Source: JAXDMK01 sp963765955
GTDB taxonomy: Bacteria > Actinomycetota > Acidimicrobiia > Acidimicrobiales > AC-14
Length of the DNA: 64,000 nt
Assembly: GCA_963765955.1 (NCBI GenBank)
Contig: CAVXYA010000011.1
Location: 1-64,000, forward strand
Direction of reading: 5' to 3'
This document shows positions 25,377 through 33,700 of this stretch, piece after piece (position 1 is the first letter of the stretch; the number at the start of each line of letters is the position of its first letter). A program made the position numbers and the translations under genes. The notes below the pieces were generated by a model. It was not told the DNA's origin, made no database searches, and worked only from the letters and a program-made list of their open reading frames with translations.

Positions 25377-26941
25377 GAGCTGCTCCCCACGGCCAGAGGG
25401 ATGTGCACGGTGACGGTGGTGCCCCGGCCCGGTTCGCTCTCCAGCCCGAAGTAACCGCCCGAGGCGGCCACCCGTTGCCGCAGCGCCTCCAGTCCGAAGC
25501 CGCCACCAGAACCGTTCCGGGGCCCGTCGGCATCGAAGCCCTGGCCGTCGTCGTGGACATCGAGCACCACCGCGTCACCCAAGAACGACAGGGTGACCGT
25601 GACCGTCGTCGCCCGGGCGTGGCGGGCGACGTTGGCCAGCGCCTCCTGCGTCGCCCGCAGGAGAGTCACCTCGTTCGACGGCGCCAACGGAGCTGCGGTC
25701 CCGGTCAACGTCACGCTCGCGCCGACCGCGGCCTCGTCGGACCATCGGGCTACGACCCTCTCGATGGCCTCGGACAGCGACGCCGCCTCGAGCGCCGCCG
25801 GGCGCAGCGCGTGCACCGACCGCCGGGCCTCGCCCAGGCTGGCGCGGGCGATGGCGCTAGCCCGCTGCACCCTCTCGACCACCTCCGCGGGCGCCCTCGA
25901 CAGCGGCTCGTGGGCGGCCTCCAGCTGGGTCAGCACGCTGACGAACCCCTGGGCGAGGGTGTCGTGGATCTCCCGGGCCAGGCGCGCCCGTTCGTGTTCG
26001 ACGCCGCTCTCCCGGGCCTGCTCGACCAATCGGAGGTTGGCCAGGGCCAGGCCACACGACGTGGCCAGGGCCTCCAAGGTCTGGCGGGACCCGGCGCTCA
26101 GATCTGACGTCCCGGAGGCCTCCAGCGCGACCTGGACATCATCCGGACCCGGCCCGTCGAGGGTCACCGTCGTCGTCCTGCGCGCCGGCGTTTCCTCTGC
26201 GCCGTCGACGGCGGGATCCGGCCGGTGCCAGACCGCCACCCGCGTGCCACCAACGTCGATCGCCACCGCCTCGACGCCGTGTGCGGACAGGCAGTGTCCG
26301 ACCGCTTCCACCACCTCGTCAGGCGTGCGGGCGCGGCTGACGGCCAGGGTCGCCACGAGGAGGGACTGGGCCTCGACCTGAGCCGCCTGCAGGGCGAGGA
26401 TCGCCTGGTGGCGCTCCTCGCTCTGGCGCCCGATGGCGTGGATGAACATGCCGATGGCAGGTGCCAGGACGGCCGACCCGACGATGGACGCCAGCGAGTC
26501 TTCGAGCACGGCGAGGCCCTCGGCGCCGAGGAGCACGCCGGGTACCAGTGCCGCGGAGAACCCGATGGCCCAGTTCCGGGGCAAGATCATGAAGGTCTGC
26601 GGGAAGAGCCCGTAGATGGCGAAGACGAACACCTCGTCGGCCCGGACGAGCAGCACCACGTTCGCCAGCGTCACCGCCGCCCACATGAGGCCGAGGGTGA
26701 GGCGCCGCCGGCTGTCGCCTTCGATCCTCGCCAGCTCCCGGACCGCGAGGTGACGGGCTCCGGCGATGGCGGCCACGCCTGCCACCAGCCCCGTCCATCG
26801 CACCGGGTCGAAGCCCGAGGTCGCCAACGAGACAGCGGTGGGCACGCCGAGGACGATGTGGAAGATCGATGCCCACACCCGCTCGAAGCGGTCCCGCTTG
26901 TCGACACGCTCCGACGACACAGCCCTCGCCCAACCCGCCAT
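25373..26941 (-). CDS. Membrane sensor histidine kinase (NarL-partner type)
   Basis: A 522-residue kinase. The N-terminal half has about six membrane segments (IFHIVLGVPTAVSLATSG, LTLGLMWAAVTLANVVLL, VFAIYGLFPQTFMIL, AIGFSAALVPGVLLGAEG and others). Then come a GAF-like segment (TPDEVVEAVGHCLSAHGVEA), the HisKA_3 dimerisation helix with the phosphoacceptor His in LAREIHDTLAQGF, and an HATPase_c domain (ATQEALANVARHA, VHDDGQGFD, GGFGLEALRQRV, GRGTTVTVHIPL). The ATG at 26941 (MAGWARAVSS) is preferred; a longer frame to 27028 exists. The stimulus is unknown. Confidence 0.88.
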   Translation of the reverse strand: MAGWARAVSSERVDKRDRFERVWASIFHIVLGVPTAVSLATSGFDPVRWTGLVAGVAAIAGARHLAVRELARIEGDSRRRLTLGLMWAAVTLANVVLLVRADEVFVFAIYGLFPQTFMILPRNWAIGFSAALVPGVLLGAEGLAVLEDSLASIVGSAVLAPAIGMFIHAIGRQSEERHQAILALQAAQVEAQSLLVATLAVSRARTPDEVVEAVGHCLSAHGVEAVAIDVGGTRVAVWHRPDPAVDGAEETPARRTTTVTLDGPGPDDVQVALEASGTSDLSAGSRQTLEALATSCGLALANLRLVEQARESGVEHERARLAREIHDTLAQGFVSVLTQLEAAHEPLSRAPAEVVERVQRASAIARASLGEARRSVHALRPAALEAASLSEAIERVVARWSDEAAVGASVTLTGTAAPLAPSNEVTLLRATQEALANVARHARATTVTVTLSFLGDAVVLDVHDDGQGFDADGPRNGSGGGFGLEALRQRVAASGGYFGLESEPGRGTTVTVHIPLAVGSSS

Positions 26942-27158
26942 CACCTCAGTCTGACGCAATCCCACCGGAGCAGCCGTGAACACCCGCCACCCTCCGGCCT
27001 TGAGCGCCAGCGTCGGGGACGAGTACATGCCCCGACGATGACGGGAGCTGGGGCGTTGCGCATCGGCTGGGCGGTCAGACCGCCATCCACCGTTCGGTTG
27101 ATGGCGTTGTAGCCGACCAGGCGATGTGCCGTGGCCGAGGCAGGCCCATGCTCAGTCC

Positions 27159-27401
27159 ATGATCACAACCAAAGCAGAGACGCAGAAGCGCCAGTTCCAG
27201 CCGTTCGTCTACGTCGTCGCCATCGGGGCGCTCGTCCTCCTCGCCGTCCAAGACGTCATGGCCGCCGTCCTGGCCATGAGCGACGGCGAGTGGGCGGTCA
27301 TGTCAATCGCGGTGATGATGGTGTTCGGCTGCACCGTTGCCATCTCGTACCTGGCCAAGGCCTACACGCGGGCACGGGGAGCGCGAGCGGTACGGCTCTG
27401 A
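27159..27401 (+). CDS. Small two-helix membrane protein
   Basis: An 80-residue protein with a charged N-terminus (MITTKAETQKRQFQP), two transmembrane segments (FVYVVAIGALVLLAVQDVMA and WAVMSIAVMMVFGCTVAISY) and a basic C-terminus (AKAYTRARGARAVRL). No family is recognised. It is transcribed divergently from the kinase operon. Length and topology are those of a membrane-embedded regulator or accessory subunit, but no role can be assigned. Confidence 0.6.
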   Translation: MITTKAETQKRQFQPFVYVVAIGALVLLAVQDVMAAVLAMSDGEWAVMSIAVMMVFGCTVAISYLAKAYTRARGARAVRL

Positions 27402-27467
27402 TGGCTCGGGTGCGATCGACGCAGATGGCGGAAATCGCGGTCCTCGCCGAGACCGGAGTCGAGCGCC

Positions 27468-28913
27468 CTACAGGTTGGGCGTGGAGGCGTCGGACTTGTC
27501 GGCGGGGGACTGGCCCGAGAACTCCAGGTCGTCGGTCCAATCAGGCTGCTTGTCGACGTGGGCCTCGTCGAGGAGGGCGGCGTCGCCCTCGAGGTCGACG
27601 ATGGGGACGATGAGGTCGGGCTCGACCGGTCCCGTCTGCTTGTCGGCGTGGGCCTGGACCGCCTCCGGGAACAGGCGCAGGGCGCTCTCCACCACCTTCT
27701 GGTGCTGGGTGGCGAGGTAGCAGCGGGCGGAGTCGGTGACCGTGCCCAACCGGCTGCGGAGGGCGCCCATGTCGGTCTCGTCGGCCCCGTCCGTCCCCAG
27801 CTTCTGGAGGAACCCGGCGATGGCCAGGCCGTCCTGCTTGCAGGGGGTGCATTGGCCGCACGACTCGACGGCCAGGAACCGAGAGGCGCCGGCGGCCACC
27901 GCCACCGGGTCGCTCGACCCGTCGAAGACGATGAAGCCGGCCGATCCCATGCCGCTGCCGGCCTCGGCCAGGTCCTCGTAGGTGACCGGGGTGTCGATGA
28001 GGTCACCGGGCAGCAGGGCGTTGGCCACGCCCGAGAGCACCGCCGCCACCTTCTCCCCGGGACGGACGCCGCCCCCGAGCGTCTCGATGATCTCGCTCAG
28101 CGGGGTGCCCATGGCGAACTCGCCCACCCCGTGGCGGACGGTGCGGCCGGTGATCGTGCACACGATGGTGCCGGGGGACTTCTCGGTGCCGACCGACCGG
28201 AACCAGTCGGGGCCCTCGACCACGATGCCGGGCACGTTGGCCATGGTCTCGACGTTGTTCACGAGGGTGGGGGCGGCCGCGGTGTCGTCGGTCTCCGACG
28301 CCATCGGCTCGTCGGCCGCCGACTTGGTGTCGGGGCCCAGCTCGTCGACGCCGTGGCGGAAAGGGGGCGCGATGCGGGGGAACGGGTTGCGGCCGGCGAT
28401 GACCTCCAGCAGGGCCGTCTCCTCGCCGTAGAGGTAGTGGCTGGGGCCCTCGACCACCACCAGGGTGACCTCGTCGGCCCACTGGGCGGCCTCGATCTCG
28501 GCGATGGCGGCCCGCACCCGCTCCACCTCGACCGTGAACGACGCCTTCATGGCCACGATCACGGTGTCGGCACCCATCACCGTGGCCGCCACCAGCGCCC
28601 CCTCCAGGACCCGGTAGGGGTTGGCCCGGAGGATGGCCCGGTCCTTGAACGTGCCCGGCTCGCCCTCGGCCGCGTTGATCACCACCGTCGCCCGGAGGAT
28701 GTCGGAGAGGCTGTCGAACACAGTGCGCCACTTGGTGCCGGTGGGGAAGCCGGCTCCGCCCCGGCCCCGCAGCCCGGAAGCCTCCAGGGCCCCGATCACG
28801 CCTTCCGGCTCCGCCTTGCGGGCCAGCTCCAACGCCTTTCCTCCGCCGTTGCGCCGGTACTCGTCAAGGGTCCGGACCGGGGCGGCATCGAGGACGCGGC
28901 TGTGGGGAGGCAT
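27468..28913 (-). CDS. NuoF-like flavoprotein (NADH dehydrogenase 51-kDa family), stand-alone
   Basis: A 481-residue protein of the complex I 51-kDa / HoxF / formate dehydrogenase beta family. The FMN and NAD site is GLRGRGGAGFPTGTKW with VINAAEGEPGTFKDR, and the second nucleotide loop is VEGPSHYLYGEETALLE. The SLBB-like region follows (IETLGGGVRPGEKVAAVLSG). The 4Fe-4S cluster motif is ESCGQCTPCKQDG plus a later cysteine in ARCYLAT. The last 60 residues are acidic and not part of the family. No NuoE, NuoG or hydrogenase subunit lies nearby, so it may be a diaphorase module for an unlinked partner. The start ATG 28913 (MPPHSRVLDAAPVRT) follows the usual N-terminus of the orphan actinobacterial type. 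Confidence 0.82.
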   Translation of the reverse strand: MPPHSRVLDAAPVRTLDEYRRNGGGKALELARKAEPEGVIGALEASGLRGRGGAGFPTGTKWRTVFDSLSDILRATVVINAAEGEPGTFKDRAILRANPYRVLEGALVAATVMGADTVIVAMKASFTVEVERVRAAIAEIEAAQWADEVTLVVVEGPSHYLYGEETALLEVIAGRNPFPRIAPPFRHGVDELGPDTKSAADEPMASETDDTAAAPTLVNNVETMANVPGIVVEGPDWFRSVGTEKSPGTIVCTITGRTVRHGVGEFAMGTPLSEIIETLGGGVRPGEKVAAVLSGVANALLPGDLIDTPVTYEDLAEAGSGMGSAGFIVFDGSSDPVAVAAGASRFLAVESCGQCTPCKQDGLAIAGFLQKLGTDGADETDMGALRSRLGTVTDSARCYLATQHQKVVESALRLFPEAVQAHADKQTGPVEPDLIVPIVDLEGDAALLDEAHVDKQPDWTDDLEFSGQSPADKSDASTPNL

Positions 28914-28936
28914 GCCCCGATTCTCCTCCCCCGGCC

Positions 28937-29425
28937 CTAGGGCTTCCAGTCCGACCAGGGTGTCGGGGGATCGCCGGCGGCCTGGCGGACGAACTCTCCG
29001 AGGAACCACCGGCGGAAGGCGACCGCCTCCGGCGGGCTGGCGAGGGTGAGGAGGTCGCCCGTCCGGCAGAACTCGTCGGCCTCGTCGAGCAGGGCGTCCA
29101 GCTCGGCGACGGCCTGGGCCACGTCGGCGGGAACGGAGTAGTCCACGTCGACGGTGGCGTCGCCCCGTTCCGCAGCCTGGGCCAGATGGGACTCCGGCCC
29201 GAGGGTGAAGCCAGAGAACCGGGCCCGCAGCTCCTCCACCAGCGCCGTCAGGCGGACGGGAACGGCTGCCCGGTCGCGCTCCCGGGAGGAGGCGGCGACG
29301 AGGGCGAACTCCCGCATCAGCTCGTCGCCGTGCTCGGACGTCCGCAGGTAGACCGCCATCGGCAGGCCCACCACCCGGATCGTCACCAGGTCGGGGGACG
29401 GGTCAGGCTGGCTCGTATCGGTCAC
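28937..29425 (-). CDS. Hypothetical protein next to an anti-sigma-type ATPase
   Basis: A 162-residue acidic, mostly helical protein (VTIRVVGLPMAVYLRTSEHG, DELMREFALVAASSRERDRA, LVEELRARFSGFTLG). I recall proteins with this VGLPVxVYLRxSEH start encoded beside RsbW-like ATP-binding proteins in actinobacteria, as here: the gene starts 13 bases after the HATPase gene ends. It may be a regulatory partner in a sigma-factor switch; no biochemical role can be read off. The C-terminus carries an RRWFLGEFVRQAAG helix. Confidence 0.55.
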   Translation of the reverse strand: MTDTSQPDPSPDLVTIRVVGLPMAVYLRTSEHGDELMREFALVAASSRERDRAAVPVRLTALVEELRARFSGFTLGPESHLAQAAERGDATVDVDYSVPADVAQAVAELDALLDEADEFCRTGDLLTLASPPEAVAFRRWFLGEFVRQAAGDPPTPWSDWKP

Positions 29426-29438
29426 GGGCGTGGGTCCG

Positions 29439-29867
29439 TCACCCGGCCTTCGCCGGCCGGCCGCGACCCGCGACCGGCGCCTCGCCGGGCAGGTCGAGCT
29501 CGAACCACACGTACTTGCCCCGCTCGGTGAGCACCGTGCCCCAGTCCCGGGCCAGCTCCTCCACCAGCACCAGCCCCCGGCCGGTGCCCGACGTGACGGA
29601 GTATCGGCGGCGGACGGGCTGGCCGCCGCCCTGGTCGTGGACCTCCACCGCCAGCCGGTCGGGTAGCACTCGCACCACCACCTCGATGACGGTGCCGGCG
29701 TGGAGGACGGCGTTGCTCACCAGCTCGCTCGTCAGCAGCACCGCCACCTCGGCCGCCTGCTCCCGCCCGGAGGCGGTCAGGGCCGACTTCACGAACTGCC
29801 GAGCCCGCCCGGCGCTGGCCGGGGTGCCGGGGAAGCTGGCCCGCCACTCCGCTCCGATCCCCGCCAT
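29439..29867 (-). CDS. RsbW-like ATP-binding anti-sigma regulator
   Basis: A 142-residue HATPase-fold protein of the RsbW/SpoIIAB-like group, which binds a sigma factor or an anti-anti-sigma protein depending on phosphorylation. The N box is LLTSELVSNAVLHAG, the G1 region VEVHDQGGGQP and the G2 box SGTGRGLVLVEELARDWG, followed by GKYVWFELDL. It lacks any sensor domain, as expected for this class. A STAS protein at 32622 is encoded in the other direction 2.8 kb away and could be its partner. The start ATG 29867 is the only good one. Confidence 0.85.
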   Translation of the reverse strand: MAGIGAEWRASFPGTPASAGRARQFVKSALTASGREQAAEVAVLLTSELVSNAVLHAGTVIEVVVRVLPDRLAVEVHDQGGGQPVRRRYSVTSGTGRGLVLVEELARDWGTVLTERGKYVWFELDLPGEAPVAGRGRPAKAG

Positions 29868-29976
29868 CAGCCCCGCCCTCCCGGCGGGCAGGAGGCGAGG
29901 TTGTGTCCCACATTCTGGAGATTGCCCGATGAGGAGGCTGTTTCAACCGTCGGCACGGGTCCGGCGCCCTCGGCGG

Positions 29977-31805
29977 CTACCACGACCCCCCTCCGCCGCC
30001 ACCGCCCCCGCCGCCGGAGGAGCCGCCGCCCGAGAAGCCGCTGCTTCCCGATCCGGACGGGGTGGAGGCGATGGTCCCCGACGTGGTGGTCGAGAAGCCG
30101 TCCATCGAGTCGGAGAAACTGGACACGGTGAAATAGTTCGGGCCCCCGTACCAGCCGGTCTCTGGCAGGCGGCCGTCGATGTCGGCGAAGGCCCGGGCCC
30201 ACTTCTCGGTGGCGCCGAACACGATGGCGTAGGGCAGGTACTCGGAGAACAGGTTCTGGCGCTCGGCGAACCGGGCCCGCTCCTTCTCCGACTCCTCGAT
30301 GAAGCGCCGGAACCCCTGCACCCGGCGCAGGGTGCCGGTGCCCTTCGACGTCCGCCGGGGCATGCGCCTGGCCGCGGCCAGCAGGATCAGGCCGCCGAGC
30401 ACCAGCGGGATCGGCACCAGGCCGGCATGGGTGAAGACGGCCGCCACCACGCAGATGGCGATCGCCCCGATGACCGCCAGCACCCCCAGGACCACCCAGA
30501 GGACGCGGGTGCGGTCGGGCCGGCGGGCGAACCATCCGTGGGCCACGGCGTCGTCGTAGAGGGCGTCCTGGACCCGGTTGAGATCGGAAGCGAAGGTGTT
30601 CTTCAGCGCTGACAGCTTCACCTGGCTGCGGCCCTTGAAGATGGCCCCCAGGAGCATCGACTCGTAGGCCCGCAGGTCGGTGGTCTCCTTGCCCAGCGCG
30701 AACAGCTCCCAGTCCTTCTTGCCGAACAGGCCCTGCTTGGGGATCTCGTCGATGCGCAGGTACCCCCGCACGGCCAGGTCGACGATGGTGGCGGTGACGT
30801 CGAGGGTGTTGGCGGTCTCGTCGACCAGCGTGCCCACCTGCCCGGGCCGGAGGTCGTCGGGGGGGACGAACTCGACGGGCGTGGGCTCACGCTCGAAGAG
30901 GCCCACTTTCTGCTCCTCGCCGGTCTCGCTGCCGAAGGCGACGTCGACCGGCGATCCGGCGAAGCGCCGGTCGCGGCCGGTGCGCCACAGGAGCACCGAC
31001 AGCCCCGCCACCACCAGGGCGAGCAGCCCGACGGTGGCGCCGACGGTGGCGGGCGTGACCGCGAACGCCCTCGACGCCGCCCACCGCTCGTCGAGGACGG
31101 GGGTGGGCTCGGGCACGAACCCCTTCTGGAACCCGACGACGATGGTGAAGGCCTGGTTCGGTGCTAGGGGATCGGTGGCGAAGGTGGCCGCATTCTCGCC
31201 GAGGTCGGACTGGCGGCAGGGGAGGCTCGACCCCAACGGTCCGCTGAAGCAGGCCACGTCGGTGAGCGGGCCCGGCGTCTCCACCCGGGCGGTGGCCTGG
31301 AGGACGGGGACGTCCCACTCGGCCCCGATCACGTTCCAATACAGCTCGTCGTGCTCGGGGAAGCCGTTGAGCCCGGATCGGATCACGTAGCGGATCGTCC
31401 AGCGGTGCTCACCGGTGATGAACTCGTCGGGGTCGCCGATCTTGATCCGCTTGTCACCGCCGATGTCCTCGAGCACGTACTGGTCGGGCGTCCCCGGGGA
31501 GGCGTCGACCGACTGGACGGTGATGGGGTACACGCGGTCGTAGCGGTCGTCGTAGCGCAACCGGACCGGGATGTCGCGGAAGATGCCGTGGCGGTCGGCG
31601 GCGCCGAAGTCGTAATCGATGACCTCGGTGATGGCCAGGTCGCCCGAGGGCTCGACGACGATGGTGACGTTGTAGCCGGTGATGCGCTCGGCTGCCGAAC
31701 TGGGCGTCCCGGCCGTGTGGCGGCAGGGGCGGCCGACGCGCCGGTCGTGGCCAGCGCCACGAGGATGCCGGCGACGAGGAGGCGGAGCCCCCGTCGGGTT
31801 CTCAA
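29977..31805 (-). CDS. DUF2207 membrane protein with Gly/Ser-rich tail, one frame break
   Basis: About 609 codons when repaired. A TTG at 31805 overlaps the yceH stop (TTGA) and begins an N-terminal signal (RLLVAGILVALATTGASAAP). After a frame change near 31690-31700 the DUF2207 extracellular domain follows: ERITGYNVTIVVEPSGDLAI, DFGAADRHGIFRDIPVRLRY, then YPITVQSVDASPGTPDQY. Next are a membrane helix (VGLLALVVAGLSVLLW), a cytoplasmic segment (PPDDLRPGQVGTLVDETAN), two more helices and a C-terminus of Gly/Ser repeats ending GGGGSW. This is the full layout of the family, whose function is unknown. Total length is 3n+2, so one base is probably missing or two are extra. Confidence 0.8.
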
Positions 31806-32476
31806 CTCAGCTCCCGAACGAGCTTGTCGTGTTCGTTGCGGAGAAGGGCGACCTCGTCCCGGAGAGACTCCATCGCCGCCTCCAGGGCGGCCAGCCGCTC
31901 CGAGGTGGGGACCGCAATCGACGAGGCGGGGACGGCCGCCCCCGTCGGCGCGACAGCGGCCAGCGAGGGGGCGTCGGCCCCCGGCAGCTCGCCGCCGAGG
32001 AGCTGCGACCAGCGGTTCTCCTTCTGTCCCGGCTGGCGCTCCAGCCGGGCGACGAGGGGCTCGTCGCGCCGGGCCAGGCGGCGGAGGGAGTCGTCGACCT
32101 CCTCCTGGTCGGCGAAGGGGTGCAGTCGCTCGCTGCGGGCTCGCAGCTCGCTCGCCGTCTGGGGCCCCCGCAGCATGAGCAGGCACACGATCGCGGCCTC
32201 ACCCCCGTCGAGGGCGAGGGCTTCGTCGAGCACCTGCTTGTACTTGTCGGCCCGGTTCGACCGGCTGTAGACGATGCGCACCAGGTTGAGGCCCCTGAGG
32301 TTCAGCAGGGCATTGCTGACCGTCGCCTCCTCCAGCTTGATGACGGGGTGGCGGTTGGTGGTCTGGTTGCAGGCCGACATCAGGGCGTTGAGGGTGAGCG
32401 GGTAGTTGTCGGGGGTGGTGCGCTCCTTCTCCATGAGGCATCCGAGGATGCGTACCTGCACCGGAGTCAGCGCCAT
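31802..32476 (-). CDS. YceH/DUF480-family winged-helix protein
   Basis: A 224-residue protein of the DUF480 (YceH) family, two winged-helix domains. The N-terminal domain is MALTPVQVRILGCLMEKERT with TPDNYPLTLNALMSACNQTT and VSNALLNLRGLNLVRIVYSR, very close to the E. coli protein. The second domain is AIVCLLMLRGPQTASELRAR with EEVDDSLRRLARRDEPLVAR. A C-terminal coiled coil (SERLAALEAAMESLRDEVAL) follows. The ATG at 32476 is the conserved start. It is the first gene of a likely two-gene operon with DUF2207, coupled by TTGA. Function unknown. Confidence 0.9.
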   Translation of the reverse strand: MALTPVQVRILGCLMEKERTTPDNYPLTLNALMSACNQTTNRHPVIKLEEATVSNALLNLRGLNLVRIVYSRSNRADKYKQVLDEALALDGGEAAIVCLLMLRGPQTASELRARSERLHPFADQEEVDDSLRRLARRDEPLVARLERQPGQKENRWSQLLGGELPGADAPSLAAVAPTGAAVPASSIAVPTSERLAALEAAMESLRDEVALLRNEHDKLVRELS

Positions 32477-32534
32477 GGCCGCCAGATTAGAGGCGTTCGG
32501 GATGCGGCCCGCGGCTGGGGTCCTGGGACCCATG

Positions 32535-32619
32535 TAGGGTCGTAGGAACACCCGCCGAGGTAAGGCGGGACCGCGCTCGCCTTGGAAGTGAGGGAGGGCC
32601 TTCCACCTCTAGAGAGGTG
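32535..32619 (+). promoter_or_regulatory. Structured leader of the STAS gene with sequestered ribosome binding site
   Basis: TAGGGT at 32535-32540 can serve as a -10. After it the leader forms successive hairpins: CCCGCC (32551-32556) with GGCGGG (32564-32569), a weaker GGAAG/CTTCC pair, and CACCTC (32604-32609) with GAGGTG (32614-32619), loop TAGA. The last stem contains the only Shine-Dalgarno (GAGAGGTG), two bases before the ATG, so folding would hide it. The pairing is seen directly; regulation by folding is inferred. Confidence 0.45.
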
Positions 32620-32621
32620 CC

Positions 32622-33002
32622 ATGACTCCCGAGTCCTGCGAGCCCCCCGAGTTCTCGCTCTCGTCCAGCCGCGCCCTCGGCACCGTCGTGGTGCACGTGG
32701 AGGGGCCGCTCGACACCGACACGTCGCCCCGAGTGGCGTTCCGCCTGGCTGGCCTGGTCGACGCACCGGACGATCGCCAGGTCGTGCTCGACCTCCGGCG
32801 GACCACAATCGTCGACTTCGCTGGCTTCCTCGTCCTAGTCGAGGCCCGGAGGCGGCTGCGGGAGGTCGGCGGTGACCTGGTGCTCAGCGGTCCGTCGAGG
32901 AGCGTGCGGCGGGCCCTCGCCGCGGCTGGCCTCGACGAGGCCTTCCTCATCACTCCCGCCTGGGACCATCCGGCCCGGGGCGGACGCCACACCCTGCGGT
33001 AG
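32622..33002 (+). CDS. STAS-domain anti-anti-sigma-like protein lacking the phosphorylatable serine
   Basis: A 126-residue STAS protein: LGTVVVHVEGPLDTDTSPRV (residues 19-38), then VVLDLRRTTIVDFAGFLVLV and GGDLVLSGPSRSVRRALAAAG. In SpoIIAA/RsbV proteins the second segment reads D-S-A/S-G and the Ser is phosphorylated by the RsbW-like kinase. Here it is D65-F66-A67-G68, so this site cannot be phosphorylated. It may be a permanently active antagonist or a structural adaptor. It is transcribed divergently from yceH behind a structured leader. An RsbW-like gene lies 2.8 kb away on the other strand. Confidence 0.8.
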   Translation: MTPESCEPPEFSLSSSRALGTVVVHVEGPLDTDTSPRVAFRLAGLVDAPDDRQVVLDLRRTTIVDFAGFLVLVEARRRLREVGGDLVLSGPSRSVRRALAAAGLDEAFLITPAWDHPARGGRHTLR

Positions 33003-33039
33003 CGCCGTGGCCCGCGTTGGGGCCGGGAGGGCTACTCGG

Positions 33040-33387
33040 TCAGCGGTTGCGGCCGAAGCGCTTCCACCAGGGCATGCGCTGGTCGCGGGGGCCCTTGGCC
33101 CGGAGCTCGGACATGATGCTCGGCCCGGCGGCGTTGACGATGTCCTCGGCCTCGTCGAGGAGGCGGATGGCGTGCTCGTCGAGCGTGGGGGGCTCGGTGG
33201 GGGTGGGCGGGGTGATGAGCTCGCCGTGGGCCCAGTTGACGTCGGCCAGGCGAGGGGCGAAGGCCTCGCAGTTGGCCGGGCACCGCCACGGCGCCTCGGG
33301 GGCCAGATCGAGGTTGCACTTACGGACGGTTTCGCCCCCCGGATAGGAGCGGCTCTCGTAGTTCTTGCAGTCGGTCCGCATGGGCAT
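33040..33387 (-). CDS. Cysteine-containing hypothetical protein
   Basis: A 115-residue protein with four cysteines in the first 40 residues (RTDCKNYESRSY, VRKCNLDLAPEAPWRCPANC), possibly a metal site, and a C-terminal helix with ELRAKGPRDQRMPWWKRFGR. I recall similar short actinobacterial proteins with the NYESR...G-E-x-V-x-x-C-x-L-D-x-A-P-E-A-P-W-x-C-P pattern annotated only as hypothetical. It is transcribed divergently from the whiB7 leader. MPMRTD at 33387 and MRTD at 33381 are equally possible starts. Confidence 0.62.
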   Translation of the reverse strand: MPMRTDCKNYESRSYPGGETVRKCNLDLAPEAPWRCPANCEAFAPRLADVNWAHGELITPPTPTEPPTLDEHAIRLLDEAEDIVNAAGPSIMSELRAKGPRDQRMPWWKRFGRNR

Positions 33388-33404
33388 GGAGCGATTGTCG
33401 CAGG

Positions 33405-33450
33405 AAATCCGGAAATTCGGTTGACGCGGGCGGGCCGACCGGGAAACGAT
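33405..33450 (+). promoter_or_regulatory. Probable whiB7 promoter with upstream A/T element
   Basis: TTGACG at 33421-33426 is a good -35 and AACGAT about 18 bases on is a weak -10. Directly upstream of the -35 lies GGAAATTCGG. WhiB7-controlled promoters in mycobacteria carry a short A/T-rich element just before the -35, bound by the protein's AT-hook, so autoregulation is plausible. The sequence elements are seen; their function is inferred from that family. Confidence 0.5.
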
Positions 33451-33459
33451 GTCCCCGTG

Positions 33460-33606
33460 ATGACCACCTACACCCACGCCTTCAAGCGGAGCGCCTGCGA
33501 TCTCGCGGTCGCGCGACCGTTTGCCGGCATGGGCTCGCAGGTGACGTGGCCGACCGCCAACGGTCACATTGTGCGGCCGAGGGGCCTTGGAGGTCCACCG
33601 GGATAG
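33460..33606 (+). CDS. Upstream ORF (leader peptide) of whiB7
   Basis: A 48-codon frame starting GTG-ATG at 33457/33460, beginning MTTYTHAFKRSACDLAVARP and ending RPRGLGGPPG at TAG 33604-33606. Its last codons and stop fall inside the first big stem of the leader RNA, about 30 bases before a terminator hairpin. Mycobacterial whiB7 and Streptomyces wblC are controlled by such an upstream ORF plus terminator, where ribosome stalling by antibiotics lets transcription continue. The arrangement here matches; the peptide sequence itself I do not recognise. Confidence 0.6.
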   Translation: MTTYTHAFKRSACDLAVARPFAGMGSQVTWPTANGHIVRPRGLGGPPG

Positions 33607-33635
33607 CAACCCGACACCTCCACGCAGGGCCCTTC
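33579..33635 (+). ncRNA. whiB7 leader RNA, nested stems before the terminator
   Basis: Three nested helices can be drawn. The outer one pairs 33579-33587 with 33627-33635 (core GGGCC with GGCCC). The middle one pairs GGAGGT at 33589-33594 with ACCTCC at 33616-33621. The inner one pairs CGGG at 33599-33602 with CCCG at 33610-33613, loop ATAGCAA. The upstream ORF stop codon lies in that loop, so a ribosome finishing or stalling on the ORF must disrupt the fold. A separate small hairpin, GACCG/CGGTC, lies at 33552-33565. Confidence 0.5.
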
Positions 33636-33669
33636 GAGCCGCCGGCAACAGCCGGCGGCTCTTGGTTTT
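33636..33669 (+). terminator. Rho-independent terminator (attenuator) before whiB7
   Basis: GAGCCGCCGGC, loop AACA, GCCGGCGGCTC gives a perfect 11-bp stem, followed at once by TTGGTTTT. It lies between the upstream ORF and the whiB7 ribosome binding site, so transcription would stop before whiB7 unless antitermination occurs. This is the strongest intrinsic terminator I see in the window. Confidence 0.8.
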
Positions 33670-33700
33670 CCAGGAGGACACGAGAGAGAGGAGCGGCGTC

